Of a stretch of DNA of 14,649 nucleotides, positions 6,859-14,549 are shown piece by piece; within the stretch, counting starts at the first letter, position 1; each line of letters starts with the position of its first letter. The notes beneath the pieces were generated by a model. That model made no database searches. It worked only from the letters and a program-made list of their open reading frames with translations, and was not told where the DNA came from. A program made the position numbers and the translations under genes. Source of the DNA: WJMT01 sp964599635 (GTDB lineage: Bacteria; Acidobacteriota; Aminicenantia; Aminicenantales; Aminicenantaceae); contig CAZRGM010000045.1 in the NCBI GenBank assembly GCA_964599635.1, positions 1-14,649 on the forward strand, in the 5' to 3' direction.

Positions 6859-8417
6859 TTTATTCTCTGAAAAAATTCTATTTGATCCCTGAGAATTTTA
6901 AATATATCTAAAGGAGATGACACTCCAAAAGTTTTTTCAAAGTCAATGTCTAACTCATTTCCTAATGAAACCAACCATTCCCATTCTGCCTGTGCTTCTC
7001 CACGAGGAGAAAGGACAGGGCCAAAATGCTGGACTCTTCCATCAATATTGGTGAAAGATCCCCCTCTTTCCGCAGATACAGTGGTGGGTAAGACCCAATC
7101 AAAAGCATCATTCCACTTTCTTTGAAAAGGAGTGAACAGTATTTTGGTCTTTATGTTCCTTAATTTGGGTATAAGCTCATCGGATCCTTCAGAATCAAAA
7201 GGAGATGATAAAAAGGCAATGAACAGCTCTATCCCATCCAAGGATCCTTCTTCCACCTCTTTGAATTGAAACCCTATTTCTTCAGCTCCTTTTGTATTGG
7301 GAGTGCGGTCTTCTGTTATAAGAAAATCATCTTTTTCTCCCCGTGCTCTCCGGGTGAAAAACACGTTTTCTAATTTCATTTCCTGTATAAAAATCTTTTT
7401 GATCAGAAAAAGTTCCTCATTCGTAAGCCATGTGTTTAAAAGTATCCCTATGCGCTTTTGTTCATTTTTATAGATAAACTTCTGGATACTCTCCCCTATG
7501 TATTGAACTGCTTTCTTTTTATCAATGGGGTGATTTCCATTCTTTGTGACAATAGCTTCTAATCTGTCTTTATCCATATAAGAGTATCCATAGCGTCCGA
7601 TATCGCAGATCCAGTATCCTTGTTCCTTTCGGCTTTTATCTCTAGAGGTAACCCTGGAAGTAATCCTGTAGACCCTTTGAGGAACCTCAAAATGGGCAAA
7701 CCCGGGATGATATTCTACAAAAATATTGCATCCTCTTGAACAGAGAGGACAAATGGTAGGTCCTTTTTTCAAAAACCACGCCCGAGTCTTAAATCTAAAA
7801 TCTCTATCTGTGATAGCCCCCACAGGGCATAACTCAACCAGGTTTCCAGCATAATTATTGTCAATAAACTGACCATCAAATATCCCGATTTCAGATTGAA
7901 TTCCCCGGTTAAAGACGCCCAGTTCATTGGTCTTAGTGATATCTTTAAGAAAACGCACACATCGGGTACAAAGAATGCATCTTTCTCTATCCAGAATCAA
8001 TCCTTTGCCGATATCAACTTTTTTATCTTTTCTCTCTTTCTTCTCATGAAAACGGCTTTCAAATAGACCATATTCTTGATAATAATCCTGCAGTTTACAC
8101 TCCCCTGCTTTATCACAGATAGGACAATCCATGGGGTGTTCCGCTAACAGAAATTCAAGCACTCCTTTTCTCGCTTCTCTGACATTTTCTGTCTGAGTAT
8201 AAACTTTCATCCCTTGTTTTACCTGAGTAGAACATGCTAACTCCAGGCAGGGATGCCCTTCGATCTCGACCAAACACATCCGGCAGCTTCCAATCGGTGG
8301 AAAAGCGTCATGAAAACACAAATGAGGGATATGAATTCCCACTTTCTCAGCCGCTTTCAGCACCGTGGTTCCCTCTTCGACTCTGACGGGGCGATCATCA
8401 ATGAACAGCTCTATCAT
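6855..8417 (-). CDS. nuoG: NADH-quinone oxidoreductase subunit G (short form)
   Basis: I start at the ATG at 8417 (520 residues), which has AAGGG seven bases upstream and begins MIELFIDDRPVRVEEG like other NuoG proteins; the frame upstream opens with a TTG. Four cluster sites are visible: 2Fe-2S N1b (Cys34, 45, 48, 62), N5 with its histidine ligand (His94, Cys98, 101, 107), N4 (Cys147, 150, 153, 197), and the optional N7 (Cys223, 226, 230, 271). The last third keeps only parts of the molybdopterin-oxidoreductase-like domain, for example LPTTVSAERGGSFTNIDGRV. It is much shorter than the about 900 residues of E. coli NuoG. A 28-base gap separates it from nuoF. The domain loss looks natural, since the frame is intact. 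Confidence 0.95.
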   Translation of the reverse strand: MIELFIDDRPVRVEEGTTVLKAAEKVGIHIPHLCFHDAFPPIGSCRMCLVEIEGHPCLELACSTQVKQGMKVYTQTENVREARKGVLEFLLAEHPMDCPICDKAGECKLQDYYQEYGLFESRFHEKKERKDKKVDIGKGLILDRERCILCTRCVRFLKDITKTNELGVFNRGIQSEIGIFDGQFIDNNYAGNLVELCPVGAITDRDFRFKTRAWFLKKGPTICPLCSRGCNIFVEYHPGFAHFEVPQRVYRITSRVTSRDKSRKEQGYWICDIGRYGYSYMDKDRLEAIVTKNGNHPIDKKKAVQYIGESIQKFIYKNEQKRIGILLNTWLTNEELFLIKKIFIQEMKLENVFFTRRARGEKDDFLITEDRTPNTKGAEEIGFQFKEVEEGSLDGIELFIAFLSSPFDSEGSDELIPKLRNIKTKILFTPFQRKWNDAFDWVLPTTVSAERGGSFTNIDGRVQHFGPVLSPRGEAQAEWEWLVSLGNELDIDFEKTFGVSSPLDIFKILRDQIEFFQRIK

Positions 8418-8445
8418 CTCTATCCCTTTCTTATGATCATCGGGT

Positions 8446-9702
8446 TTATCCTTTGATATAAGTTTCAAGCTCCTCTCTAAATTTTTTTATAATAGCTAGA
8501 ATAGACTGTGCGGCCCCATCTCCTAAGGGACATAAAGTCTTTCCAAGTATATTAGAGGCCAATCTTTCGATATTATCTAAATCCTCCTTTTTTCCTTGGC
8601 CTTTATAAATTCTGGTGACTATTTTATGGATCCATGAAGTCCCGATTCGGCAGGGAGTGCATTGACCACATGATTCATGTGAGTAAAACTGAGTGACTTT
8701 CCTTAAAACGTCAATGATAGGCACATCCTCATCAATCACAATCACGGCACCAGAGCCAATCATGGTCCCCGCTCTCATAAGCGACTCACAATCCAAAGAA
8801 ACATCAATTTCATCCGGTTTCAATATTGGAGCTGATATTCCGCCCGGAATCACCGCCTTAAGTTTTTTATCTGACTGGATCCCCCCGGCATGGGTATAAA
8901 TCAATTCCTTTAAAGAGGTTCCCACAGGTAATTCATAAATGCCCGGCTTCTTAACCTTGCCGCTGACCCCGAATATCCGCGTTCCTCCATCTTCAGGAAG
9001 TCCTTGTTTTAAGAACCAATCAGCTCCTTTTTCCATGATAAACGGAATATTGGAAATGGTTTCCACATTGTTGATCACCGTCGGACTTTGGAAAAGACCT
9101 ATGGCAGCAGGGAAGGGAGGTTTTAAGCGAGGATATCCCCGCTTCCCTTCTAAAGATTCTAAAAGAGCGGTTTCTTCTCCGCAGATATAAGCTCCGGCTC
9201 CCCTATGAACAGTGACACTGAGATCAAATCCGGTCTTCAGGATATTTTTTCCTATAAATCCCTTTTCTTCAGCTTCAGAAATCGCCCTCTCCAGGCGCAC
9301 CGCAGCATTTTCATATTCTCCCCGGATGTAAATGAAAGCCGCATGAATACCCACAGCAAAACAGGTGATGACAATTCCTTCCAGAAGCATATGAGGATTA
9401 AAGGTCATGATGTACCGGTCCTTAAAAGTGCCGGGCTCGCCTTCATCCGCATTCACACACAAATATTTGGGTTTCTCCACCCCTTTGGGAACAAAGCCCC
9501 ATTTCACTCCTGCCGGGAAACCCGCTCCTCCTCTGCCCCGCAGATGAGCGGCTTTGACTTCATTGAGCACATCTTCGGGTTGGAATTCTTTGAGAACTTT
9601 GGTCAGAGTTCTGTATCCCCCTTTTTTCATATATTCATCGATTTTAAAAAAATCTTTGAATTCAAAATATTTGGTGAGGATTTTTTCAGGCACTTTATCC
9701 AT
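8446..9702 (-). CDS. nuoF: NADH-quinone oxidoreductase subunit F (NADH dehydrogenase)
   Basis: NuoF oxidises NADH through FMN and passes electrons to cluster N3. The 418 residues show the NADH and flavin glycine-rich loop RGRGGAGFPAGVKWGF (55-70), NADEGEPGTFKDR (84-96) and GAGAYICGEETALLESLEG (168-186). N3 is held by Cys345, 348 and 351 in SCGQCTPCR, and by Cys391 in TLCPLGDG. Length and order match the bacterial family. The gene overlaps nuoE by eight bases, which ties production of this electron-input pair together. Confidence 0.98.
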   Translation of the reverse strand: MDKVPEKILTKYFEFKDFFKIDEYMKKGGYRTLTKVLKEFQPEDVLNEVKAAHLRGRGGAGFPAGVKWGFVPKGVEKPKYLCVNADEGEPGTFKDRYIMTFNPHMLLEGIVITCFAVGIHAAFIYIRGEYENAAVRLERAISEAEEKGFIGKNILKTGFDLSVTVHRGAGAYICGEETALLESLEGKRGYPRLKPPFPAAIGLFQSPTVINNVETISNIPFIMEKGADWFLKQGLPEDGGTRIFGVSGKVKKPGIYELPVGTSLKELIYTHAGGIQSDKKLKAVIPGGISAPILKPDEIDVSLDCESLMRAGTMIGSGAVIVIDEDVPIIDVLRKVTQFYSHESCGQCTPCRIGTSWIHKIVTRIYKGQGKKEDLDNIERLASNILGKTLCPLGDGAAQSILAIIKKFREELETYIKG

Positions 9703-10171
9703 CCAGTTCTCTGAGAATTTTATCTAATTTTTCTTTATTAAGATGACCGTAAAAATCATCATTGATCATCATGCCCGGAGCCTGCTCACAAGCTCCCAGG
9801 CACTCCACCGTGGTGAGAGTAAATTTCCCGTTTTCTGTGGTTTCCCCAGGTTTAATGCCTAGTTTTTCAGTCAAATACTCAATGAGACTCTCTGCACCCA
9901 TTAAAGAACAGGTCAAATTAGAACACACCTGTATATGGTACTTTCCCAGACGTTTTTGGCTTATCATGGAGTAAAAGGTGACCACTTCTCTCACTCTCAC
10001 TGGATTTATTTCCAATAAATCCGCCACCCATCTTTCTTGCTCTTCAGAAATATAACCGAATTCCCTCTGGATTAAATGAATCACGGGAAGAACCGCAGCC
10101 TGTTTTTTGGGATATCTGGCGACAAGCCCTTCTATTCTCATTTTCAGTGTTTCTGAAATCTCACGGCTCAT
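9695..10171 (-). CDS. nuoE: NADH-quinone oxidoreductase subunit E
   Basis: NuoE is a thioredoxin-fold subunit binding the 2Fe-2S cluster N1a beside the FMN of NuoF. The 158-residue protein has the four ligands Cys83 and Cys88 (VCSNLTC) and Cys124 and Cys128 (ECLGAC). The N-terminal helical part includes REVVTFYSM (61-69). The gene starts in an ATGA overlap with nuoD and overlaps nuoF by eight bases. Length is normal and no oddities were seen. Confidence 0.97.
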   Translation of the reverse strand: MSREISETLKMRIEGLVARYPKKQAAVLPVIHLIQREFGYISEEQERWVADLLEINPVRVREVVTFYSMISQKRLGKYHIQVCSNLTCSLMGAESLIEYLTEKLGIKPGETTENGKFTLTTVECLGACEQAPGMMINDDFYGHLNKEKLDKILRELDG

Positions 10172-11490
10172 CTGTCCAGTTCTCCTCCGATCATATTGGT
10201 CGAACCAAAAGTGGGAATCACATCTGCAATGTAATGACCTTTGATCATCTCTTCCAAAGCAGAAACAATATGGAAACAGGGGCCTCTTAGATGAAGTCTA
10301 TAAGGCCGATCTGTCCCGTCTGAGACAATATAATAACCCAGCTCTCCGCTTCCTCCTTCCACAGAAAAATACACCTCTCCTTTGGGAGGCCGGATTCCGT
10401 GCCCTTTCATGAAAAATTTAAAATGACTGATAAGCCCCTCAATATTGGTATAAGTATCCTCTTTGGGAGGGACCTTAACTCCAGGTGAATCCGTTAATAT
10501 ACTGGGATATTTTTCCTTTTCAGATCCTTTGAGATTGGGGGAAAGTTTAATTTTTTGATCCGGCCTCTTAGTCCGGGCTGCCTTTATGGCTTCAGAGGGT
10601 TCTATTTCTCCTATGACTTCTGGGGCTCCCTCAGGCATTTTCTCTAGGCACTGCTCAATGATTCTCAGACTTTGTTCCATCTCTTTCATACGCACCATGT
10701 ATCGGTCATAATTATCACCCTTTTGACCGAGAGGTATTATAAAATCTAACTGATCATAAACCAGATAGGGATGGGCTTTCCTCACATCATAGGAGACACC
10801 AGAAGCTCTCAAACACGGCCCTGTGAACCCATAATTGATGGCCATCTTCGGAGGGACCACCGCCACATTTCTGGTCCGGTCTATCCATATCTTGTTTTTA
10901 TCCAGAAGACCCTTGACATCTTTCAAGACATCCCGAGTCACTTTCATGGCCTTTTTCACATCTATTTTAAAATCAGGATGAAGATCAGCTCTCACTCCTC
11001 CTATCCTTATATAAGAGGTGGTCATCCGGGCTCCGGTTGTTTTCTCAATCACCTTCCAAATTTCTTCACGAGCCTTGATATAATACAGAAAAACAGTAAA
11101 CGCTCCGCATTCCATGGTCATGGCTGCAAGGGCAGTCAAATGATCACAGATCCGGGAAAGCTCGCTCATAATAACCCGAATATACTGAGCCCTCTCCGGA
11201 ATTTTAATATCCATCAACTTCTCAATGGTCATCACATATCCAACATTGTTGATAAGGGGAGAAACATAATTCAATCGATCTGTATAAGGAAGAAGATTGA
11301 AATAGGTTTTATTCTCGCAAGTTTTTTCAAATCCTCTATGCAAATATCCGACTTCCACCTCTGAATTTCTTACAATTTCCCCATCTAACTCCAGCATGAT
11401 CCGGATAGTTCCGTGCATAGCGGGATGAGAAGGTCCCATGTTGATCAAGAGACTTTCTTTTTTAGCTTCTTCTTGTATTCGGGTGGTCAT
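10168..11490 (-). CDS. nuoD: NADH-quinone oxidoreductase subunit D
   Basis: NuoD is the 49-kDa-type subunit, derived from nickel-hydrogenase large subunits, that shapes the quinone site with NuoB. Signatures in the 440 residues are NMGPSHPAMHGTIR (17-30), VGYLHRGFEK, SRICDHL and the terminal GSTNMIGGELDR. No hydrogenase-type nickel cysteines are present, as expected. Between SEAIKAARTKRPDQ and VPPKEDTY lies a loop of roughly 30-40 residues rich in Lys and Pro that seems longer than in common homologues. C and D are separate genes, unlike the fused nuoCD of E. coli. The start is one base after the nuoC stop, and the end overlaps nuoE. Confidence 0.97.
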   Translation of the reverse strand: MTTRIQEEAKKESLLINMGPSHPAMHGTIRIMLELDGEIVRNSEVEVGYLHRGFEKTCENKTYFNLLPYTDRLNYVSPLINNVGYVMTIEKLMDIKIPERAQYIRVIMSELSRICDHLTALAAMTMECGAFTVFLYYIKAREEIWKVIEKTTGARMTTSYIRIGGVRADLHPDFKIDVKKAMKVTRDVLKDVKGLLDKNKIWIDRTRNVAVVPPKMAINYGFTGPCLRASGVSYDVRKAHPYLVYDQLDFIIPLGQKGDNYDRYMVRMKEMEQSLRIIEQCLEKMPEGAPEVIGEIEPSEAIKAARTKRPDQKIKLSPNLKGSEKEKYPSILTDSPGVKVPPKEDTYTNIEGLISHFKFFMKGHGIRPPKGEVYFSVEGGSGELGYYIVSDGTDRPYRLHLRGPCFHIVSALEEMIKGHYIADVIPTFGSTNMIGGELDR

Positions 11491-11491
11491 C

Positions 11492-11974
11492 TTATTTTCT
11501 CAAAGGTATTCTGGGCTGGCTTTTTCTTAAAGGATAATCCTTTCTCAAAGGGTGACCTTCAAATCCATCATACATAAACAAACGCCTCAGATCAGGATGC
11601 CCTTTGAACTGAATACCAAACATGTCATAGACTTCTCTTTCCAGCCAATTGGCGTTTTTCCACATTCCGGAAACCGAGTCAATCTCCAAGCTATCCTCCC
11701 GAACCCAGCATTTTATCCTCAGCCTTTTGTTCCTGGAAATAGAAAACACATGATAAACCATTTCAAAACGGGGCTTTTTCCCCATATAATCCACACAGGT
11801 CAGGTCAAGAAGCATGGAATAATCTTGGGGTTTATCCTTGAGAAATTTTAAAACCTCGACCACAGCATCACTTTTAATACGTATCACTAAATCACCGAGA
11901 TCTTTTTTCGAACTCAGGATTTTCTCTTCAAACTTTTTGTTAAGAATTTCTTCTAATCTTTGATGATCTTCCAT
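11492..11974 (-). CDS. nuoC: NADH-quinone oxidoreductase subunit C
   Basis: NuoC is the 30-kDa-type connecting subunit that packs against NuoD. The 160 residues include LLDLTCVDYMG, then the strongly conserved block WLEREVYDMFGIQFKGHPDL and RRLFMYDGFEGHPLRKDYPL, the family hallmark. It starts inside the nuoB end (22-base overlap) with AGGA six bases before the ATG, so the overlap is credible. It has no cofactor. Length is at the short end of the family because the N-terminal extension is brief. Confidence 0.96.
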   Translation of the reverse strand: MEDHQRLEEILNKKFEEKILSSKKDLGDLVIRIKSDAVVEVLKFLKDKPQDYSMLLDLTCVDYMGKKPRFEMVYHVFSISRNKRLRIKCWVREDSLEIDSVSGMWKNANWLEREVYDMFGIQFKGHPDLRRLFMYDGFEGHPLRKDYPLRKSQPRIPLRK

Positions 11975-12477
11975 CTTAAATCCTGTTTCTGCTTTTGAAT
12001 TTTGTCCTGAAGTTTAAGCAGAGCGTTCAGAATGGTTTCAGGACGGGGAGGACATCCTGGTATATAAACATCCACCGGAATAATTTTATCAATTCCCTGG
12101 ACAACCGCATAATTATCATAAATACCACCGCTCACCGCACAAGCTCCGCAGGCAATGACCCAGTTGGGCTCCACCATCTGGTCATAAACGGTTTTTAAAA
12201 CAGGAGCCTCTTTATGGGTTATCGTTCCCACCACAAAAAGCAGATCTGACTGTCTGGGGGAAAAGGTGGTCATCCCTACTCCAAAACGGTCAAAATCCCA
12301 GTGCGCACAAGCCGCAGACATGTACTCCATACCGCAGCAGGCTGTGATAAAAGGGTAATGGAAAATTGAAAACTTTCGTCCCCATCCGATGATATAATTC
12401 AACTTGGTGGCAAAAAAACCGCCTTGGACTGTCTTCTGGTAATAGCTGTATTTCTTTATTGGTCTTATTTTTCCCAT
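11953..12477 (-). CDS. nuoB: NADH-quinone oxidoreductase subunit B
   Basis: NuoB holds cluster N2, the last iron-sulfur centre before quinone. I start at the ATG at 12477 (174 residues) because GGGAG sits seven bases upstream; an ATG seven codons earlier lacks a site. Ligands are Cys47 and Cys48 in TACCGMEYM, Cys113 in GACAVSGG and Cys142 in IPGCPPRPE. An additional Cys110 lies where many homologues have Ser. The N-terminus overlaps the nuoA end by 13 bases. The residue context around the cluster is slightly unusual (GMEY rather than the common AIEM), but the fold signature is clear. Confidence 0.97.
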   Translation of the reverse strand: MGKIRPIKKYSYYQKTVQGGFFATKLNYIIGWGRKFSIFHYPFITACCGMEYMSAACAHWDFDRFGVGMTTFSPRQSDLLFVVGTITHKEAPVLKTVYDQMVEPNWVIACGACAVSGGIYDNYAVVQGIDKIIPVDVYIPGCPPRPETILNALLKLQDKIQKQKQDLRWKIIKD

Positions 12478-12812
12478 ACAAAGGCTCCCTTTTTCCATGC
12501 ATAAGCAAAGCCAACAATGAGTATGAAAATATAGAATGACATTGAAATAAGAGCCAGACTTCCTACTTCCTTAACAACCAAAGCCCAGGGAAAGAAAAAC
12601 ACCACTTCAATGTCAAAAAGAAGAAAAAGGAATGCAATCAAATAAAATTTTATGGGCACCGGATAGATCCGATCCTGAAGATAAGGACTCCCGCATTCAA
12701 AAGGACTCTGCTTAGTCGGATTGGACTTTCTCGGCCCTACAATTTTATTGACAACAACCAGAAAGATCCCCAGCGCTCCGGTTACTAAAAAAACTATAAA
12801 CAATTCATTCAT
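12465..12812 (-). CDS. nuoA: NADH-quinone oxidoreductase subunit A
   Basis: NuoA is a small three-helix membrane subunit at the junction of the membrane and peripheral arms. The 115-residue protein has hydrophobic segments near 4-24, 57-76 and 82-105. Between the first two is the conserved loop GPRKSNPTKQSPFECG with its redox-sensitive cysteine, and FLLFDIEVVFFFPW follows. It is the first gene of the nuo run. No good ribosome-binding site precedes the ATG, and the likely promoter would give a leader of only about nine bases. Confidence 0.95.
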   Translation of the reverse strand: MNELFIVFLVTGALGIFLVVVNKIVGPRKSNPTKQSPFECGSPYLQDRIYPVPIKFYLIAFLFLLFDIEVVFFFPWALVVKEVGSLALISMSFYIFILIVGFAYAWKKGAFVWEK

Positions 12813-12827
12813 TGATTTTGAGGCCGT

Positions 12828-12856
12828 ATTTTAACCAAATAAAATTAAAGATGCAA
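12828..12856 (-). promoter_or_regulatory. likely promoter of the nuo operon
   Basis: On the minus strand TTGCAT (12856-12851) and TAAAAT (12833-12828) are exactly 17 bases apart. They match three and five of six sigma-70 consensus positions. Start of transcription would be near 12821, only about nine bases before the nuoA ATG, so nuoA may be translated almost without a leader. Confidence 0.55.
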
Positions 12857-12866
12857 CCCTTTAATT
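12843..12866. promoter_or_regulatory. perfect 8-8-8 inverted repeat over the nuo -35 region (operator candidate)
   Basis: AATTAAAG (12843-12850) is the exact reverse complement of CTTTAATT (12859-12866), separated by eight bases that contain the -35 hexamer. Centre-to-centre spacing is 16 bases, so the arms are about one and a half helical turns apart. A dimeric repressor bound here would block the promoter. The regulator is unknown. An AT-rich chance palindrome remains possible. Confidence 0.4.
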
Positions 12867-12881
12867 ATCCTGACCTATTCA

Positions 12882-12905
12882 TAAAAAAACGACGATATTA
12901 TCGTT
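12882..12905 (-). terminator. weak intrinsic terminator after lpd
   Basis: On the minus strand, ACGAT-AAT-ATCGT (within 12904-12892) is followed two bases later by seven T's (12889-12883). It lies about 55 bases after the lpd stop and before the nuo promoter. The stem is short and AT-rich, so some readthrough into nuo is likely. Confidence 0.35.
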
Positions 12906-12931
12906 AATAATTTCATTTCGGCTCAAAGCAG

Positions 12932-12952
12932 CCTCGACTTGTGAATAATCCA
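12932..12952 (+). repeat. tail fragment of the 110-base repeat
   Basis: The 21 bases CCTCGACTTGTGAATAATCCA match the end portion of the 110-base repeat at 19 of 21 positions of the right-edge copy. The hairpin part is missing. It lies between lpd and nuoA, seven bases downstream of the lpd stop as that gene is read, in the same orientation as the left-edge copy. Confidence 0.6.
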
Positions 12953-12958
12953 AGAGAT

Positions 12959-14368
12959 CTATAATTTATTTAATACATGGATAGCCTTATTCTGAACATT
13001 CAATGCGGATTCCATTATGGATTCCGACAAAGTGGGATGCACATGGATAACCGATGCAAGTTCACTCACTTTAATCCCATATTTTAAGCTCAGGGTTAAT
13101 TCGGCTATCATTTCACTGGCATGCGGAGAAAGAATGTGAGCCCCTATAATTTCTTCATTCTTACGGGCAATGATTTTTACAAATCCTTCTGTCTTCTCCA
13201 TTGTCAAAGCCCGACCGCTTGCACTGAGAGGAAATTTCCCAATATAAACATCATTGCCGTATTTTTCTCGGGCTTCTTCTTCAGTGAAACCCACAGATGA
13301 AAACTCAGGCTCTGTAAAAACAGCTGAGGGGACGGAACGGTAATCCATTTTCTTTCGAGCTCCGGCTGCATTTTCAGCTGCTAGGATGCCTTCATGGGAG
13401 GCCTTGTGCGCTAAAAGTTTCCCGCCTACTAAATCCCCGATGGCATAGATATCCTCTATCGCTGTCTCCATAAATTCATTGACTTTAACAAAGCCTGCTT
13501 TATCTACACTTAGATTGGGAAGTTCAGATAAGATTTTCTCTGAATTCGGGAGGCGGCCTACCGCTAAAAGCACTTTTTCAGCTTTGTACTCAAAAGGAGA
13601 ATTCTGTTTTAAAGAAATACCTTTAAGGATGGCCATCCCCTCTTTTATGCGGCTTTCTTGAATTTTCATTTCGGTCAGAATCTCAATTCCTTGTTTTTTA
13701 AGCTCTTTTTCTAAATATTTTGCTGTTTTTTTATCATACCCAGGAAGGATCTGGGGCATGATTTCCAAGATAGTGACTTTTGACCCCAATTGGTGAAACA
13801 AAGAACCTATCTCTAGACCCACAGCTCCTGCCCCAATCACGATTAAATGAGAAGGAACTTCTCTGATCTCCAATGCCTGTTTGGATGTGATCACTTCATT
13901 CCCATTTGCCTGGATAAAAGGAAGAGTTCCCGGTCGGCTTCCCGTGGCCAGAATGATTTTTGAGGCTCTAATCCTTTCTTTCCCATTCTTTCCATTTATG
14001 GAGATTTCTTTATGATGATTAAATTCAGCCTCCCCTTTTAAAACAGTCACTTTATTTCTTTTTAAAAGAAATTCAATTCCTTTGACCAACCTGTCAACAC
14101 AGCTATTTTTGTTTTCTTGTAATTTTTTAACATTCAAAATGATTTCATGAATGGGCCCATCCAGATTCTGATTTTCTCTTGCTTCCTTGATTAATTTAGA
14201 CTGGTAAATTAGAAATTTAGTGGGAATGCATCCCCAATTCATACAGACTCCTCCGATTTTTTCCTTTTCTACCAGCAAAACTTTTTTCCTGAGCTGAGCC
14301 CCCCTAAGAGCCGCTACATAGCCACCAGGACCTGCGCCGATAACCGCTATGTCATATTCACTGTTCAT
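12959..14368 (-). CDS. lpdA: dihydrolipoyl dehydrogenase
   Basis: The 469-residue flavoenzyme reoxidises the dihydrolipoyl group of 2-oxoacid dehydrogenase or glycine-cleavage complexes, giving NADH. Visible parts in order are: FAD-binding GAGPGGYVAA (11-20); the redox disulfide in GGVCMNWGCIPTK (CxxxxC); the NAD-binding GAGAVGLEIGSLF; FAD motif YAIGDLVGG; and the C-terminal HVHPTLSESI with the catalytic His and Glu. The dimerisation domain is complete. AGAGG sits five bases before the ATG. No lipoate-bearing E2 or E1 gene is in the window, so its partner complex is unknown. Its NADH could feed the complex I encoded next door. Confidence 0.95.
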   Translation of the reverse strand: MNSEYDIAVIGAGPGGYVAALRGAQLRKKVLLVEKEKIGGVCMNWGCIPTKFLIYQSKLIKEARENQNLDGPIHEIILNVKKLQENKNSCVDRLVKGIEFLLKRNKVTVLKGEAEFNHHKEISINGKNGKERIRASKIILATGSRPGTLPFIQANGNEVITSKQALEIREVPSHLIVIGAGAVGLEIGSLFHQLGSKVTILEIMPQILPGYDKKTAKYLEKELKKQGIEILTEMKIQESRIKEGMAILKGISLKQNSPFEYKAEKVLLAVGRLPNSEKILSELPNLSVDKAGFVKVNEFMETAIEDIYAIGDLVGGKLLAHKASHEGILAAENAAGARKKMDYRSVPSAVFTEPEFSSVGFTEEEAREKYGNDVYIGKFPLSASGRALTMEKTEGFVKIIARKNEEIIGAHILSPHASEMIAELTLSLKYGIKVSELASVIHVHPTLSESIMESALNVQNKAIHVLNKL

Positions 14369-14400
14369 GATAGCCTCTTTTCCAAAATCATTGATCCATC

Positions 14401-14431
14401 AATATAAAAATAGTTTATCGTTTAATGTCAA
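14401..14431 (-). promoter_or_regulatory. possible lpd promoter
   Basis: On the minus strand a perfect TTGACA (14431-14426) is followed after 19 bases by TATATT (14406-14401). The spacing is longer than the preferred 17, so strength is doubtful. A TATAAT at 14491-14486 further upstream lacks a good -35. Confidence 0.35.
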
Positions 14432-14514
14432 ATATTTAAAGCTTAAAGTACCTGAACTATTAAGAGTTATTAATTTTTATTCTATATTATACATGCCTTT
14501 TTAAAATGCCTTGA

Positions 14515-14549
14515 CAGGTTAAAACAAAAAGTCAAAAATATTTAACCTG
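14515..14549. repeat. perfect 9-base inverted repeat at the inner edge of the right repeat
   Basis: CAGGTTAAA (14515-14523) is the exact reverse complement of TTTAACCTG (14541-14549), 17 bases apart. The right arm is the end of the 110-base repeat and the left arm lies outside it. It may mark the true boundary structure of the element. Confidence 0.5.

Noticed and set aside
8418..8468. Upstream TTG start for nuoG overlapping nuoF
   Set aside because: The ATG at 8417 has a ribosome-binding site and matches where NuoG proteins begin. The extra 17 residues resemble no NuoG.
10771..11364. Long plus-strand open frame opposite nuoD
   Set aside because: It mirrors the codon pattern of nuoD, shows no domain and has no supported start. 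The same holds for the plus-strand frame at 9205-9714 opposite nuoE and nuoF.
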